Positions 8,581 to 15,720 of a stretch of 35,239 bases of DNA are shown piece after piece (positions within the stretch are counted from its first letter, which is position 1; each line of letters begins with the position of its first letter). Under the pieces are notes generated by a model that made no database searches, had not been told where the DNA came from, and was given only the letters and a program-made list of their open reading frames with translations. A program made the translations under genes and the position numbers. This stretch comes from JAGORY01 sp964517585 (lineage in GTDB: Bacteria; Patescibacteriota; Gracilibacteria; Peribacterales; Peribacteraceae). The stretch lies in NCBI GenBank assembly GCA_964517585.1, contig CAZFCB010000009.1:1-35239 (forward strand), read 5' to 3'.

Positions 8581-8586
8581 TATACT
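8581..8586 (+). promoter_or_regulatory. -10 element of the MgtE-like gene
   Basis: TATACT preceded by TGG (extended -10), with TTAAGA 17 nt upstream as a weak -35. It ends 9 nt before the ATG at 8596 and supports that start over in-frame upstream codons that overlap typA. Confidence 0.55.
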
Positions 8587-8595
8587 GATCAGATT

Positions 8596-9612
8596 ATGTC
8601 TGCAGTCGCACATCCTGAAACAGTGCCGAGTACTCCCCAAAGCTATCCTCGTGATTCGGCAGGTAGGCATATGACAGTTGCGGTACCCACCGCACATGCC
8701 GACGAAACACTGCGAAAAGTCCATGAAAGGCTCCTTCAGAACGGACACACGTACGAAACTATTAACTATGTCTACGTTCTGGATTCCGATGGAACATTGC
8801 ATGGAGTATTATCTGTCAAAGAAATATTTTCTCACCCACTGACGAAGAGAATCGGTGACGTGTGCAAGCGCGCACCTCTTGTATCTGTCTATCCTGATTC
8901 TCACCAGGAGCACGTGGCGTATCTTGCGCTACGGCACGGAATCAAGGCAGTGCCGGTCGTCAGTCGTCATCACATTTTTCTCGGAGAGATCACGAGCGAC
9001 AGAATTCTAAAAATATTACACAAAGAAATGCATGAAGATACTCTCCGCAGAGCAGGTATCAGACATCCTGCTGCAAGCAGTTCAAACGTACTGACCCTTT
9101 CTCTTGTGACATCATTTCGCCATCGCATTCCTTGGTTATGTTTTGGGCTCATCGGAGGAATTCTCGCTGCTAAGGTCATCGGACTTTTCGACGGACTTCT
9201 CTCAGAGAATCTCGTTCTAGCAGCATTCATTCCGCTCATCGTGTACATGAGCAATGCTGTTGGTATGCAGATGGAAACTTATATTATTCGTGATCTAGCG
9301 ATTGATCGATCGATACCTTTCTTCAGATATCTTGTGCGCCATAGCATTGTCGTGTTCGCTATGGGACTCGTTCTTGGCGTTGTGCTTTTTGTGTCGTACG
9401 GGATCTTGAGTCAGGACTGGTTCATGGCAAGTGTTCTTGCATTATCTCTTTTTGGCACGGTTCTATCATCCGTCTGCACAGGACTGTTGATTCCGTATGC
9501 TTTCAGCGCATTCACACTCGATCCTGCAGATGCCAGTGGACCCATTGCAACAATTATTCAGGATATCCTGAGCATTCTTATCTATTTCTCGATAGCGACA
9601 GTGTTGCTTTAG
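8596..9612 (+). CDS. mgtE: Short MgtE-type Mg2+ transporter with CBS pair
   Basis: MgtE proteins are dimeric Mg2+ channels gated by cytoplasmic CBS domains. Here 338 residues: a CBS pair at ~25-150 (YVLDSDGTLHGVLSVKEI, then AVPVVSRHHIFLGEI) and five membrane segments from ~177. Family marks in the pore domain are RIPWL, PLIVYMSNAVGMQ (usual form GGNAGxQ), and DPADASGP before the last segment, which carries the conserved pore Asp region. The N-terminal superhelical MgtE_N domain found in the usual ~450-residue protein is missing. It converges on folD, sharing TTAG so that the two stop codons overlap. A different divalent ion is possible. Confidence 0.8.
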   Translation: MSAVAHPETVPSTPQSYPRDSAGRHMTVAVPTAHADETLRKVHERLLQNGHTYETINYVYVLDSDGTLHGVLSVKEIFSHPLTKRIGDVCKRAPLVSVYPDSHQEHVAYLALRHGIKAVPVVSRHHIFLGEITSDRILKILHKEMHEDTLRRAGIRHPAASSSNVLTLSLVTSFRHRIPWLCFGLIGGILAAKVIGLFDGLLSENLVLAAFIPLIVYMSNAVGMQMETYIIRDLAIDRSIPFFRYLVRHSIVVFAMGLVLGVVLFVSYGILSQDWFMASVLALSLFGTVLSSVCTGLLIPYAFSAFTLDPADASGPIATIIQDILSILIYFSIATVLL

Positions 9613-10457
9613 TCTTCTCGCTGCCTCTTCTTTGCCGTCACGCAATTTCTGATCAAGCTCGCCACTGTCAGTGGGCCTATGCCTCCCGGAACAGGCGATA
9701 TCGCCGAGGCGACTGTACGCACTGCATCGAAATCGACATCACCGCAGAGCTTTCCATCGACTTTGGACACTCCGATATCGATGACAACGGCACCCGGTTT
9801 TACCATGTCTTTTGTGATAAGTCCTGCTTTGCCGACGGCAACACAGAGAATATCGGCTTGGAGTGTTTGTGCCTTGAGGTTTTGAGTCTTGATGTGGCAC
9901 ACCGTCACGGTGGCGTTACGGTTGAGCAGCATGACTGCAAGCGGTTTTCCTACGATATTGCTGTGCCCCACAACGACTGCGTGCTTTCCCTCGATGTCAA
10001 TCTTATAAAATTTAAGCATTTCAATGACACCAGACGGAGTTGCTGGCGGCAGGTGCTCGAAGTCCACGGAGAGAAACATCTTTCCGAGGTTATATGCACC
10101 AAAGCCATCGATGTCTTTCTTGGGATCAATGGCACGAATAATCTGAGGGACGTGTTCTTGCAATTGCTTAGGTAGCGGCAGTTGGACGATGAAACCAGTG
10201 ACGTCAGCGTCTGTATTCAGGTCATCAATGCACGTCATGAGTTCCGGAAGAGTTGTGGACTCTGGAAGATGTTTATGTTCGTGACGCATGCCGACTGTGG
10301 TGCAGCTTTTGAGTTTCTGCGTGATGTAACTCGTACTTGCTGGGTCGTCGCCAACTTGTACGACGACAAGTTTTGGGTCGAGTTTCTTGATGTCCTCCTT
10401 CAGGCTTTCAAGAAGCGCATCTGCGACGGGGCGACCTGCGAGGAGAGTGAAGGACAT
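9609..10457 (-). CDS. folD: Methylenetetrahydrofolate dehydrogenase/cyclohydrolase
   Basis: Bifunctional enzyme interconverting 5,10-methylene-THF, methenyl-THF and 10-formyl-THF, the formyl donor for purine synthesis and Met-tRNA formylation. 282 residues, normal length. The active-site Tyr44...Lys48 pair lies in SYITQKLKSC; FIVQLPLPKQL follows; the dinucleotide-binding GHSNIVGKP is at ~164-172 and PGGIGPLTVASL at ~257-268. All key residues are present. It shares a four-base stop overlap with the MgtE-like gene. It has its own -10 box 6 nt before ATG, so it is probably independent of tmk, 76 bp upstream on the same strand. Confidence 0.96.
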   Translation of the reverse strand: MSFTLLAGRPVADALLESLKEDIKKLDPKLVVVQVGDDPASTSYITQKLKSCTTVGMRHEHKHLPESTTLPELMTCIDDLNTDADVTGFIVQLPLPKQLQEHVPQIIRAIDPKKDIDGFGAYNLGKMFLSVDFEHLPPATPSGVIEMLKFYKIDIEGKHAVVVGHSNIVGKPLAVMLLNRNATVTVCHIKTQNLKAQTLQADILCVAVGKAGLITKDMVKPGAVVIDIGVSKVDGKLCGDVDFDAVRTVASAISPVPGGIGPLTVASLIRNCVTAKKRQRED

Positions 10458-10463
10458 GACGAC

Positions 10464-10469
10464 ATTGTA
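10464..10469 (-). promoter_or_regulatory. -10 element of folD, leaderless geometry
   Basis: TACAAT in the context CGCTACAAT on the minus strand, exactly 6 nt before the folD ATG. Confidence 0.65.
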
Positions 10470-10533
10470 GCGTAGTCAGGAATAGACAAAAAAAGTTGTC
10501 CTTTGATCCCAGCAGTTTAACGATCATAGTGTG

Positions 10534-11124
10534 TCAGATTTTATTGACGACATCCAAAATCATTGCAGATACATGATCTTTCTCACCTCCAGTATCAATC
10601 ACCACGGAGCCAGAATCTTCTGCTCCTGCTTTCTCATATAAATCATACACGAGCTTTTGAAACCGCGTGTTTTCGAAGACATCAAGTTGCTTGCGTTTCA
10701 TGATGCGCTCAAGACAAAGGTGTAGTGCAGGCAAAGCAATAATCATGATGTCGGGTTCCAGAAAAGGCGTGTTCACGCGCACGAGCCAGTCTGGGTCCAG
10801 GCCAAGCGCTTCACCGTAGATGAGCGTTGATATAACGTAACGATCACTAATGACAGTTTTTCCAGTAGCCAGCGCAGGTTTGATGACGTTTTCGATGTGC
10901 CATGCACGGTCTGCGCAGAACAGGAGCTGGAGAGCGGAAGGGGATTCAATTGTCTTTGCCTTCAGCTGCTCCCTGATAAATCTGCCGATTGCTGAGTCGG
11001 TTGGTTCGGCCGTCAGTACAACTTCTTCGCCCTTTGCACGCAAAGTCTCGGCGAGAATTTTGGCATGCGTTGTTGTCCCAGAGCCGTCCGGGCCTTCAAG
11101 AACGATGAATCTTCCTTTCTTCAT
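10534..11124 (-). CDS. tmk: Thymidylate kinase (dTMP kinase) with altered P-loop
   Basis: Phosphorylates dTMP to dTDP for DNA synthesis. 196 residues, near family length (about 200-215). Family marks: the P-loop region LEGPDGSGTTTHAK at ~9-22, the DRYVISTLIYGEALGL stretch (DR of the dTMP site) at ~93-109 and PDIMIIALPAL. The Walker A lysine, normally GxDGxGK(T/S), is replaced by threonine (GPDGSGTTT). The DNA reads unambiguously, so this is not a frame error. Related NMP kinases such as deoxynucleoside kinases are alternatives. The stop is TGA. Confidence 0.88.
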   Translation of the reverse strand: MKKGRFIVLEGPDGSGTTTHAKILAETLRAKGEEVVLTAEPTDSAIGRFIREQLKAKTIESPSALQLLFCADRAWHIENVIKPALATGKTVISDRYVISTLIYGEALGLDPDWLVRVNTPFLEPDIMIIALPALHLCLERIMKRKQLDVFENTRFQKLVYDLYEKAGAEDSGSVVIDTGGEKDHVSAMILDVVNKI

Positions 11125-11131
11125 GGCTGGC

Positions 11132-11137
11132 AGTATA
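11132..11137 (-). promoter_or_regulatory. -10 element of tmk, leaderless geometry
   Basis: TATACT on the minus strand ends 7 nt before the tmk ATG, with no Shine-Dalgarno sequence in the gap. Confidence 0.6.
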
Positions 11138-11202
11138 GACGTACTCCGTATGTTCGTGACAGCTGATAGAAGAAAAGTATAGGAGACTTTCTATCACTCC
11201 TC

Positions 11203-11394
11203 TCAAATTCTCGAAATTAAATCATTCAGCGTATGTGTAATGCCTTTGACAGCACCTTTGAGAGGCATATCTTTCAGTGAGTACACGACCTGCGTATTCT
11301 CCGGATCAGTCTGAAATCCAAGGAGGATGAAGCCGGGTAAGCCGGTAGAAGCGAGGAACTCCTCGCACTTTTTCTGAATGTTGGCGGTGTCCAT
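11203..11394 (-). CDS. Small conserved-looking protein, function unknown
   Basis: 63 residues with an ordinary soluble composition: an N-terminal helix with one Cys (KKCEEFLAS), a central beta-like stretch (GFILLGFQTD) and a C-terminal helix. No signal peptide or membrane segment. It lies between groEL and tmk on the same strand. Support for it being real: the coding-like composition, the G-poor CT-rich leader typical of other non-leaderless starts here, and the absence of any better frame. I cannot place it in a family. Confidence 0.55.
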   Translation of the reverse strand: MDTANIQKKCEEFLASTGLPGFILLGFQTDPENTQVVYSLKDMPLKGAVKGITHTLNDLISRI

Positions 11395-11470
11395 GATGGG
11401 AGAGGGAGAGAACGGAGATAAGTGTAAGTGTACCGTTAGCGCATGAAGGGTAGGAAAGACAGGAATGGGA

Positions 11471-11501
11471 GAAAAGGCAGAAAGTTTTTAACTATTCTGC
11501 C
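11471..11501 (-). terminator. Terminator of the groES-groEL operon
   Basis: On the minus strand GGCAGAA (11495-11501) and TTCTGCC (11476-11482) form a perfect 7-bp stem with a 12-nt loop, followed by TTTTC. It starts about 30 bp after the groEL stop. Flanking polypurine/polypyrimidine stretches allow longer imperfect pairing. Confidence 0.6.
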
Positions 11502-11531
11502 CTTCCTGCCTTTTCATACTTTTCTGCCTTC

Positions 11532-13175
11532 CTAGAAATCCATTCCCCCCATTCCTCCGCCTCCCGGCATCTGAGGCATAGCGGCGGACTCTTTCTTCGG
11601 AGCATCGACAATGCCAACTTCGATCGTGAGGAACATCGCGGCAACGGACGCTGCATTCTGCAGTGCCGAGCGCGTTACTTTCTTCGGATCGATGACACCG
11701 ACAGCCACAAGGTCTTCTACTTTTTGCGTGACAACGTTGTAGCCCATTTTGCTTTCCTTACTCTGTTTTACATGCTCGACAATCACAGAGCCCTCGAGAC
11801 CTGCGTTCTGTGCAATGTTCTTGAGTGGGTAGGGAAGAGACATTTTCACGAGGTCGATACCGATCTGCTCATCCTCTGTTGCACCTTTCAGTTTCTCAAG
11901 TGAACGGAGTGCGTGGATGAGAGCGGCTCCACCTCCAGCGACGATGCCTTCCTCTGCTGCGGCGCGCGTTGCGGAGAGAGCGTCTTCCACACGGTGCTGA
12001 AGTTCTTTCTGCTCAACTTCGGTAGCGGCACCAACTTTGATGACAGCAACTCCTCCGGAGAGTTTGGCCATGCGCTCCTGAAGTTTCTCGCGGTCGAAGT
12101 CACTCTTCGTCTGCTCGATGTTCGCTTTGATCTCTTCGATGCGTGCAGCGATGTCTTTCTTGTTACCTGCACCATCGATAATCAAAGTGTTGTCCTTTGT
12201 GACGACGATCTTCGCAGCCTGACCAAGGTCTTCAAGCTTTGTGTTTTCAAGCTTCAATCCGACCTCTTCAGAAATGACGCGGCCTCCGGTGAGGATCGCG
12301 ATATCTTTGAGCATTTCTTTGCGGCGGTCGCCGAAGGCAGGAGCTTTAACGGCAATTGCCGAGAACGTTCCGCGGATTTTATTCACGACAAGAGTAGCAA
12401 GTGCTTCGCCTTCTACTGTTTCGGCGATGATCACGATTTCTTTCTTTCCTTTTTGAGCGAGTGCTTCAAGGACAGGAAGAATTTCCTGAATCGATGCAAT
12501 CTTCTTGTCTGTAATCAAAATATATGGACTTTGGTAAATAGCCTCCATGCGTCCGGCGTCTGTGACGAAATATGGAGAGATGTATCCGGAGTCGAATTGC
12601 ATTCCTTCGACATACTCTTTCTCGAGACCCATTGTCTGACCGGCTTCCACAGTGACGACACCGTCAGAACCAACTTGGTCCATAACTTCAGAGATGATTT
12701 TGCCGACTCCAGGATCTTGAGCAGAGATTGTTGCGACCGCTGCAAATTCTGCTTTTGTGGAGATGTCCTTCTTCTGCTTTTCAAGATCTTCAACGACGGC
12801 TTCCACAGCTTTCATGATGCCGTTCTTCATCGAAATAGCGTTAGCTCCGGCCGTGAGGAACTTAAGACCTTCTGAGATCATTCCTTCTGCAAGCACAGTT
12901 GCTGTTGTCGTACCATCACCGGCTGCGTCATTCGTTTTTGTTGCAGCTTCTTTGACGAGCTGTGCACCCATGTTTTCCCATGCATCCTCAAGTTCAATTT
13001 CTTTCGCGACTGTGACACCGTCCTTTGTGACAGTGGGCGCTCCGTAGGATTTGGCGATCAGTGCATTGCGACCGTTAGGGCCCATCGTGACGCGAACTGC
13101 GTCTGCGAGCTTACGGATACCGCGGACAATCTTTTGACGTGACTCGTCTCCGAAGGTGAGAATTTTTGCTGACAT
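11532..13175 (-). CDS. groEL: Chaperonin GroEL (60 kDa)
   Basis: Double-ring ATP-dependent folding chamber working with GroES in the cytoplasm. 547 residues, standard length. Clear marks: MGPNGRNALI near residue 32, the ATP-site block GDGTTTATVLAEGM near 87-100, the GGVAVIKVGAATE stretch, and the C-terminal Gly/Met tail ending GGGGMGGMDF. It is the second gene of the groES-groEL operon, 91 bp after groES, with a strong palindrome in the spacer. The 25 nt before ATG contain no G at all, so no Shine-Dalgarno can form, even though this is an internal cistron. Confidence 0.98.
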   Translation of the reverse strand: MSAKILTFGDESRQKIVRGIRKLADAVRVTMGPNGRNALIAKSYGAPTVTKDGVTVAKEIELEDAWENMGAQLVKEAATKTNDAAGDGTTTATVLAEGMISEGLKFLTAGANAISMKNGIMKAVEAVVEDLEKQKKDISTKAEFAAVATISAQDPGVGKIISEVMDQVGSDGVVTVEAGQTMGLEKEYVEGMQFDSGYISPYFVTDAGRMEAIYQSPYILITDKKIASIQEILPVLEALAQKGKKEIVIIAETVEGEALATLVVNKIRGTFSAIAVKAPAFGDRRKEMLKDIAILTGGRVISEEVGLKLENTKLEDLGQAAKIVVTKDNTLIIDGAGNKKDIAARIEEIKANIEQTKSDFDREKLQERMAKLSGGVAVIKVGAATEVEQKELQHRVEDALSATRAAAEEGIVAGGGAALIHALRSLEKLKGATEDEQIGIDLVKMSLPYPLKNIAQNAGLEGSVIVEHVKQSKESKMGYNVVTQKVEDLVAVGVIDPKKVTRSALQNAASVAAMFLTIEVGIVDAPKKESAAMPQMPGGGGMGGMDF

Positions 13176-13220
13176 GGGAGTGAAGTGGGAAGTGGTAAGT
13201 GAAAGAAGAGAAATTTTGGA

Positions 13221-13257
13221 GCAGGTCCCTGCCTGCCGGCAGGCAGGTCCGACCTGC
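13221..13257. repeat. Nested palindrome in the groES-groEL spacer
   Basis: A perfect 20-bp palindrome CCTGCCTGCCGGCAGGCAGG (13228-13247) is enclosed by a second inverted pair, GCAGGTC (13221-13227) and GACCTGC (13251-13257). In the operon mRNA this gives a strong G+C-rich hairpin between the cistrons. It looks like a REP-type element and may stabilise or process the groES and groEL parts differently. No U run follows, so it should not terminate. Confidence 0.7.
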
Positions 13258-13266
13258 GAGACTTGA

Positions 13267-13626
13267 TTATGCTTTGACGATGCCGAGAACGGAGTTTAGG
13301 TGCAGTACCTTGAGCTCAACATCTTTTCCTGCCTTGTTCTTTACTTTGAGATCATCTCCTGCGTAGCGACCGAAGAGAACGATGTCTCCGACCTTGAGAT
13401 ATTTCGTTGGGTCAGGTGACACGGATCCGTTGTCATTCATAATGCCGCCTTTTCCGAGCGCGACGATGACACCTTCCTGCGGCTTCTCCTTACTGGAGGT
13501 TTCAGGAATGACGATACCCGATGCGCTCACTTGCTCCTTTTCAAGTGGTTGGATGAGAACGCGGTCATTAAGGGGCTCAATCTTTACAGCGAGATCTTCT
13601 ATTTTTACTGAATCTTTGGTGGACAT
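13267..13626 (-). CDS. groES: Co-chaperonin GroES (10 kDa)
   Basis: Heptameric lid of the GroEL chamber. 119 residues against a usual ~95: the first ~17 residues (MSTKDSVKIEDLAVKIE) are an extension before the family start PLNDRVLIQPLEKE. The conserved body follows: SASGIVIPETSSKEKPQEGVIV (mobile loop region), then KVGDIVLFGRYAGDDLK. First gene of the heat-shock operon, with a long leader (~75 nt) and a CIRCE operator at the promoter. The leader just before ATG is pyrimidine-rich with one G in 25 nt. Confidence 0.96.
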   Translation of the reverse strand: MSTKDSVKIEDLAVKIEPLNDRVLIQPLEKEQVSASGIVIPETSSKEKPQEGVIVALGKGGIMNDNGSVSPDPTKYLKVGDIVLFGRYAGDDLKVKNKAGKDVELKVLHLNSVLGIVKA

Positions 13627-13692
13627 ACAAAGAGTTGAGAAAAGAGTGAAAAAATAAGTGTTCTGCTGGGGGTGTTTACCCGATGAACAATC

Positions 13693-13719
13693 TTAGCACT
13701 CTTGAATGTAGAGTGCTAA
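13693..13719. promoter_or_regulatory. CIRCE operator (HrcA binding site)
   Basis: TTAGCACTC (13693-13701), a 9-nt spacer, GAGTGCTAA (13711-13719): a perfect match to the CIRCE consensus TTAGCACTC-N9-GAGTGCTAA. HrcA binding here would block the groES promoter it overlaps. It implies an hrcA gene elsewhere in the genome. Confidence 0.96.
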
Positions 13720-13733
13720 CTTGAAATCGTCAA
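13705..13733 (-). promoter_or_regulatory. Heat-shock operon promoter (sigma-70 type)
   Basis: On the minus strand -35 TTGACG (13728-13733), a 17-nt spacer and -10 TACATT (13705-13710). The -10 sits in the CIRCE spacer, and the -35 ends 3 bp from the stop codon of the upstream gene. This is the usual HrcA/CIRCE repression layout. Confidence 0.8.
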
Positions 13734-13736
13734 GTC

Positions 13737-14462
13737 CTATTTGTTTAATTGAGCGAGTTGATGCGGATGACGACTGAGAATGGATTCCGCTTCGCAGATA
13801 GCGTCTAGCTCACTCTTAAATGCAGGATCATGCTCTTCGCAGAGTAAAAGAAATGACTGCGCTTCTTCTCGTATTTTATGCAGTCGTATAGCTTTCGCCA
13901 TTTTATTCTCCGAGACTACTGCTATTGGTTCGTTAACACCCGCTGTCGATGCACCTTCCTTCGGATCGGTCTTGCTGATTTTTTTTAGTAATATCTCTTG
14001 TACGTTCACCCGGTCACATTCTTCTGGGTGCAGTGCAACTAACTTTGTTATTCGGATGATACGTAGCCTCATTTCTGCCGGCATTGAGTCTAGTAGTTCC
14101 TTGAGATCTTGCAGTTCTGGCCGTGGGTGACAGAGCTTGAACATTGTCACTCTTCCAAGCGCCACAGGATTTGCGAGAGAAATACATGCATCTATTTCGC
14201 TGTCTAACTGTGCTTGTTGCTCTGCAGTAGCTTGTGCCTTCTCGGCAGCCCACGCATGCACATCAATATTCTTTTCATCGGGTTCACTGATTCTGGGCAG
14301 CGCAATTTTTGTATCAACAATTTCCAGACTTTTCGGCTTATGCATGCTTGAAAGTAGCAGGAGTAACGTTGCTGCAGTAATCTCAAGTGCACGATACTGA
14401 ATACCAGACGGTGCTTTCTTTGAGTGCACCACACTCAATCCGGGAGTTTCCGGCAACGGCAT
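13737..14462 (-). CDS. Protein of unknown function, mostly helical
   Basis: 241 residues. After ~25 residues there is a short hydrophobic stretch (ALEITAATLLLLLSS) that could be one weak membrane segment or a buried helix; the rest is charged and helical, with Leu/Glu/Lys-rich blocks (ELQDLKELLDSMPAEMRLRI) and three cysteines. No motif I recognise. It lies directly upstream of the groES promoter without an obvious terminator, so read-through into the heat-shock operon is possible. The -10 box at 14469-14474, 6 nt before ATG, supports the start. Confidence 0.6.
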   Translation of the reverse strand: MPLPETPGLSVVHSKKAPSGIQYRALEITAATLLLLLSSMHKPKSLEIVDTKIALPRISEPDEKNIDVHAWAAEKAQATAEQQAQLDSEIDACISLANPVALGRVTMFKLCHPRPELQDLKELLDSMPAEMRLRIIRITKLVALHPEECDRVNVQEILLKKISKTDPKEGASTAGVNEPIAVVSENKMAKAIRLHKIREEAQSFLLLCEEHDPAFKSELDAICEAESILSRHPHQLAQLNK

Positions 14463-14468
14463 GCCGAG

Positions 14469-14474
14469 ATACTA
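14469..14474 (-). promoter_or_regulatory. -10 element of the 14462 gene, leaderless geometry
   Basis: TAGTAT on the minus strand exactly 6 nt before ATG, with TTGCAA 16 nt upstream as a fair -35. Confidence 0.55.
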
Positions 14475-14598
14475 CCGTGCGTTTCACGCTTTGCAAGTTT
14501 CTGAAATTGAGGAGGATCTTTCCCTACATCGTGATAAATGCCAGTTTCTTCTTTATGAAAAAATGCTGAAGTTCCTAGAGGAAACGCCGCAACTTTGC

Positions 14599-14604
14599 TA
14601 TAAT
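14599..14604 (+). promoter_or_regulatory. Extended -10 promoter of the 14637 gene
   Basis: Consensus TATAAT preceded by TGC (extended -10). It predicts a leader of about 25 nt before the ATG at 14637. A GGGGAG at 14605-14610 is too far from the ATG to act as a Shine-Dalgarno. Confidence 0.55.
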
Positions 14605-14636
14605 GGGGAGATAGTAGATTTCAATCAGCTACAACT

Positions 14637-15530
14637 ATGGCAGAAACACCAAAAGAACGGCTCAAGGAAAATCCTAAACCGAGAACAGCTGAAGAATATT
14701 TGAGTAATTTCCCTGAGGTGCTACGAGATGCTGAAAAAATTCAAAAATTTCCTGTAAAAGACGCGAAGTTTTGCTTAGTACACATTCGGCAGTTGCATCC
14801 TGTTGGAGAGCTGAAAACGGCAAAAGAGATGGAGCTAGACGAATCTGATATGTACAGGAAGGTACGAAGTATACAAACGTCAATACATGGCATACTCGGA
14901 AGTATCGAACAACATTTTTCAAATTATCCGCTCTATGTTGAAGGAATACCTCGTGGACAGGAAGAGTATTGGATAGATGCGGTGAAGAATCGCAAAACAA
15001 ACCAGAAAAAGTATCGCACCTCTCAGAGCCGGACTGGGGAGCTAGTTGAGAAAATAAGCGACACGATTGCATTACTAAGAAGGCAAGGGGAAACAACGCG
15101 AGAAAACAAGGCGTTCCTCGATGATTTACAGCATCAGATTGGGGCGTTAAGAACTGAATTAGAAAAACAAAAGCAGATCGTACAAGAAATGTGGGAGAAG
15201 GAAACAACTGCCGATGTAAATCTCCTATCTTCACGTATACATGTTGAATACGGAAAGGCAGAACTTCGTGGAGCAGAAGACTTGGACGCTTTTTTAGCAG
15301 CAGGTGAGAACTATGATTCTGGTGAAAGAAATCCAGAACTCATTTACGAAATGCGTGAGCAAAAATTACTGGAGATTATTCAAAACGATAATGCGCCTTT
15401 TGCGGTCACAATGTATGGAGCAGGCCATGACTGGCGCGATACAATTAGAAAGTGGAACAGTAATAACCCTGACAAAAAATTCTCTCTCATTGTCGTAACC
15501 CCAGAGGGGTACAAAAAAACACAGGAGTGA
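14637..15530 (+). CDS. Unknown protein, possibly of the TraB/ChaN/EreA-like fold
   Basis: 297 residues, cytoplasmic by composition. Ordered features: FCLVHIRQLHP near residue 46, PLYVEGIP near 100, a long coiled-coil-like middle (~125-190), GAEDLDAFLAAG near 212, REQKLLEII near 240, MYGAGHDWRDTIRKWN near 257 and a final LIVVTPEGY. The series His-containing strand, YxEG, RE, GxGH resembles the scattered conserved residues of TraB/ChaN/EreA-type proteins, but this is pattern memory, not proof. It diverges from the unknown 14462 gene. The stop is TGA. Confidence 0.6.
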   Translation: MAETPKERLKENPKPRTAEEYLSNFPEVLRDAEKIQKFPVKDAKFCLVHIRQLHPVGELKTAKEMELDESDMYRKVRSIQTSIHGILGSIEQHFSNYPLYVEGIPRGQEEYWIDAVKNRKTNQKKYRTSQSRTGELVEKISDTIALLRRQGETTRENKAFLDDLQHQIGALRTELEKQKQIVQEMWEKETTADVNLLSSRIHVEYGKAELRGAEDLDAFLAAGENYDSGERNPELIYEMREQKLLEIIQNDNAPFAVTMYGAGHDWRDTIRKWNSNNPDKKFSLIVVTPEGYKKTQE

Positions 15531-15545
15531 TCATTCTGAAACATA

Positions 15546-15582
15546 CATGGCTTGCCATGAGGAGCCCCGCGTGTCGCGGGGC
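15546..15582. repeat. Two adjacent perfect hairpins downstream of tRNA-Leu and the 14637 gene
   Basis: CATGGC-TT-GCCATG (15546-15559) is followed 4 bp later by GCCCCGCG-TGT-CGCGGGGC (15564-15582). Both stems are perfect. They lie between two convergent units (the 14637 gene and the minus-strand tRNA) and could end both, although no T run follows on either strand. Confidence 0.55.
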
Positions 15583-15588
15583 GACGAA

Positions 15589-15674
15589 TGGTGCCCAGAA
15601 GAGGACTCGAACCTCCACATCCGTGAGGATACTAGCTCCTGAAGCTAGCGCGTCTGCCATTCCGCCATCTGGGC
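15589..15674 (-). tRNA. tRNA-Leu (anticodon CAG), CCA encoded
   Basis: Full cloverleaf with a long variable arm on the minus strand: acceptor GCCCAGA/TCTGGGC with discriminator A and encoded CCA (15589-15591); D arm GCG...CGC; anticodon arm CTAGC-TTCAGGA-GCTAG giving anticodon CAG; class II variable arm with ATCC/GGAT pairing; T arm GGAGG-TTCGAGT-CCTCT. It decodes CUG. Its first 13 nt and two upstream bases are repeated at 15751-15765. Confidence 0.96.
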
Positions 15675-15720
15675 AAAAAACTGAAACCGAGGAAAAAAGA
15701 ACAACAGATTGAGCTATTCA

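Noticed and set aside
8506..8595. Longer MgtE-like start overlapping typA
   Set aside because: The extra 30 residues have no family resemblance and the -10 box at 8581-8586 lies inside them, placing the start at 8596.
11913..12875. Long (320-codon) plus-strand open frame opposite groEL
   Set aside because: It is the antisense shadow of a highly conserved gene with strong codon bias; the product is Phe/Asp/Cys-rich and resembles nothing, and no promoter or start signal precedes it.
14461..14703. 80-codon plus-strand frame starting opposite the 14462 gene start
   Set aside because: It overlaps the true start of the 14637 gene in another frame and contains its extended -10 promoter; no family resemblance.
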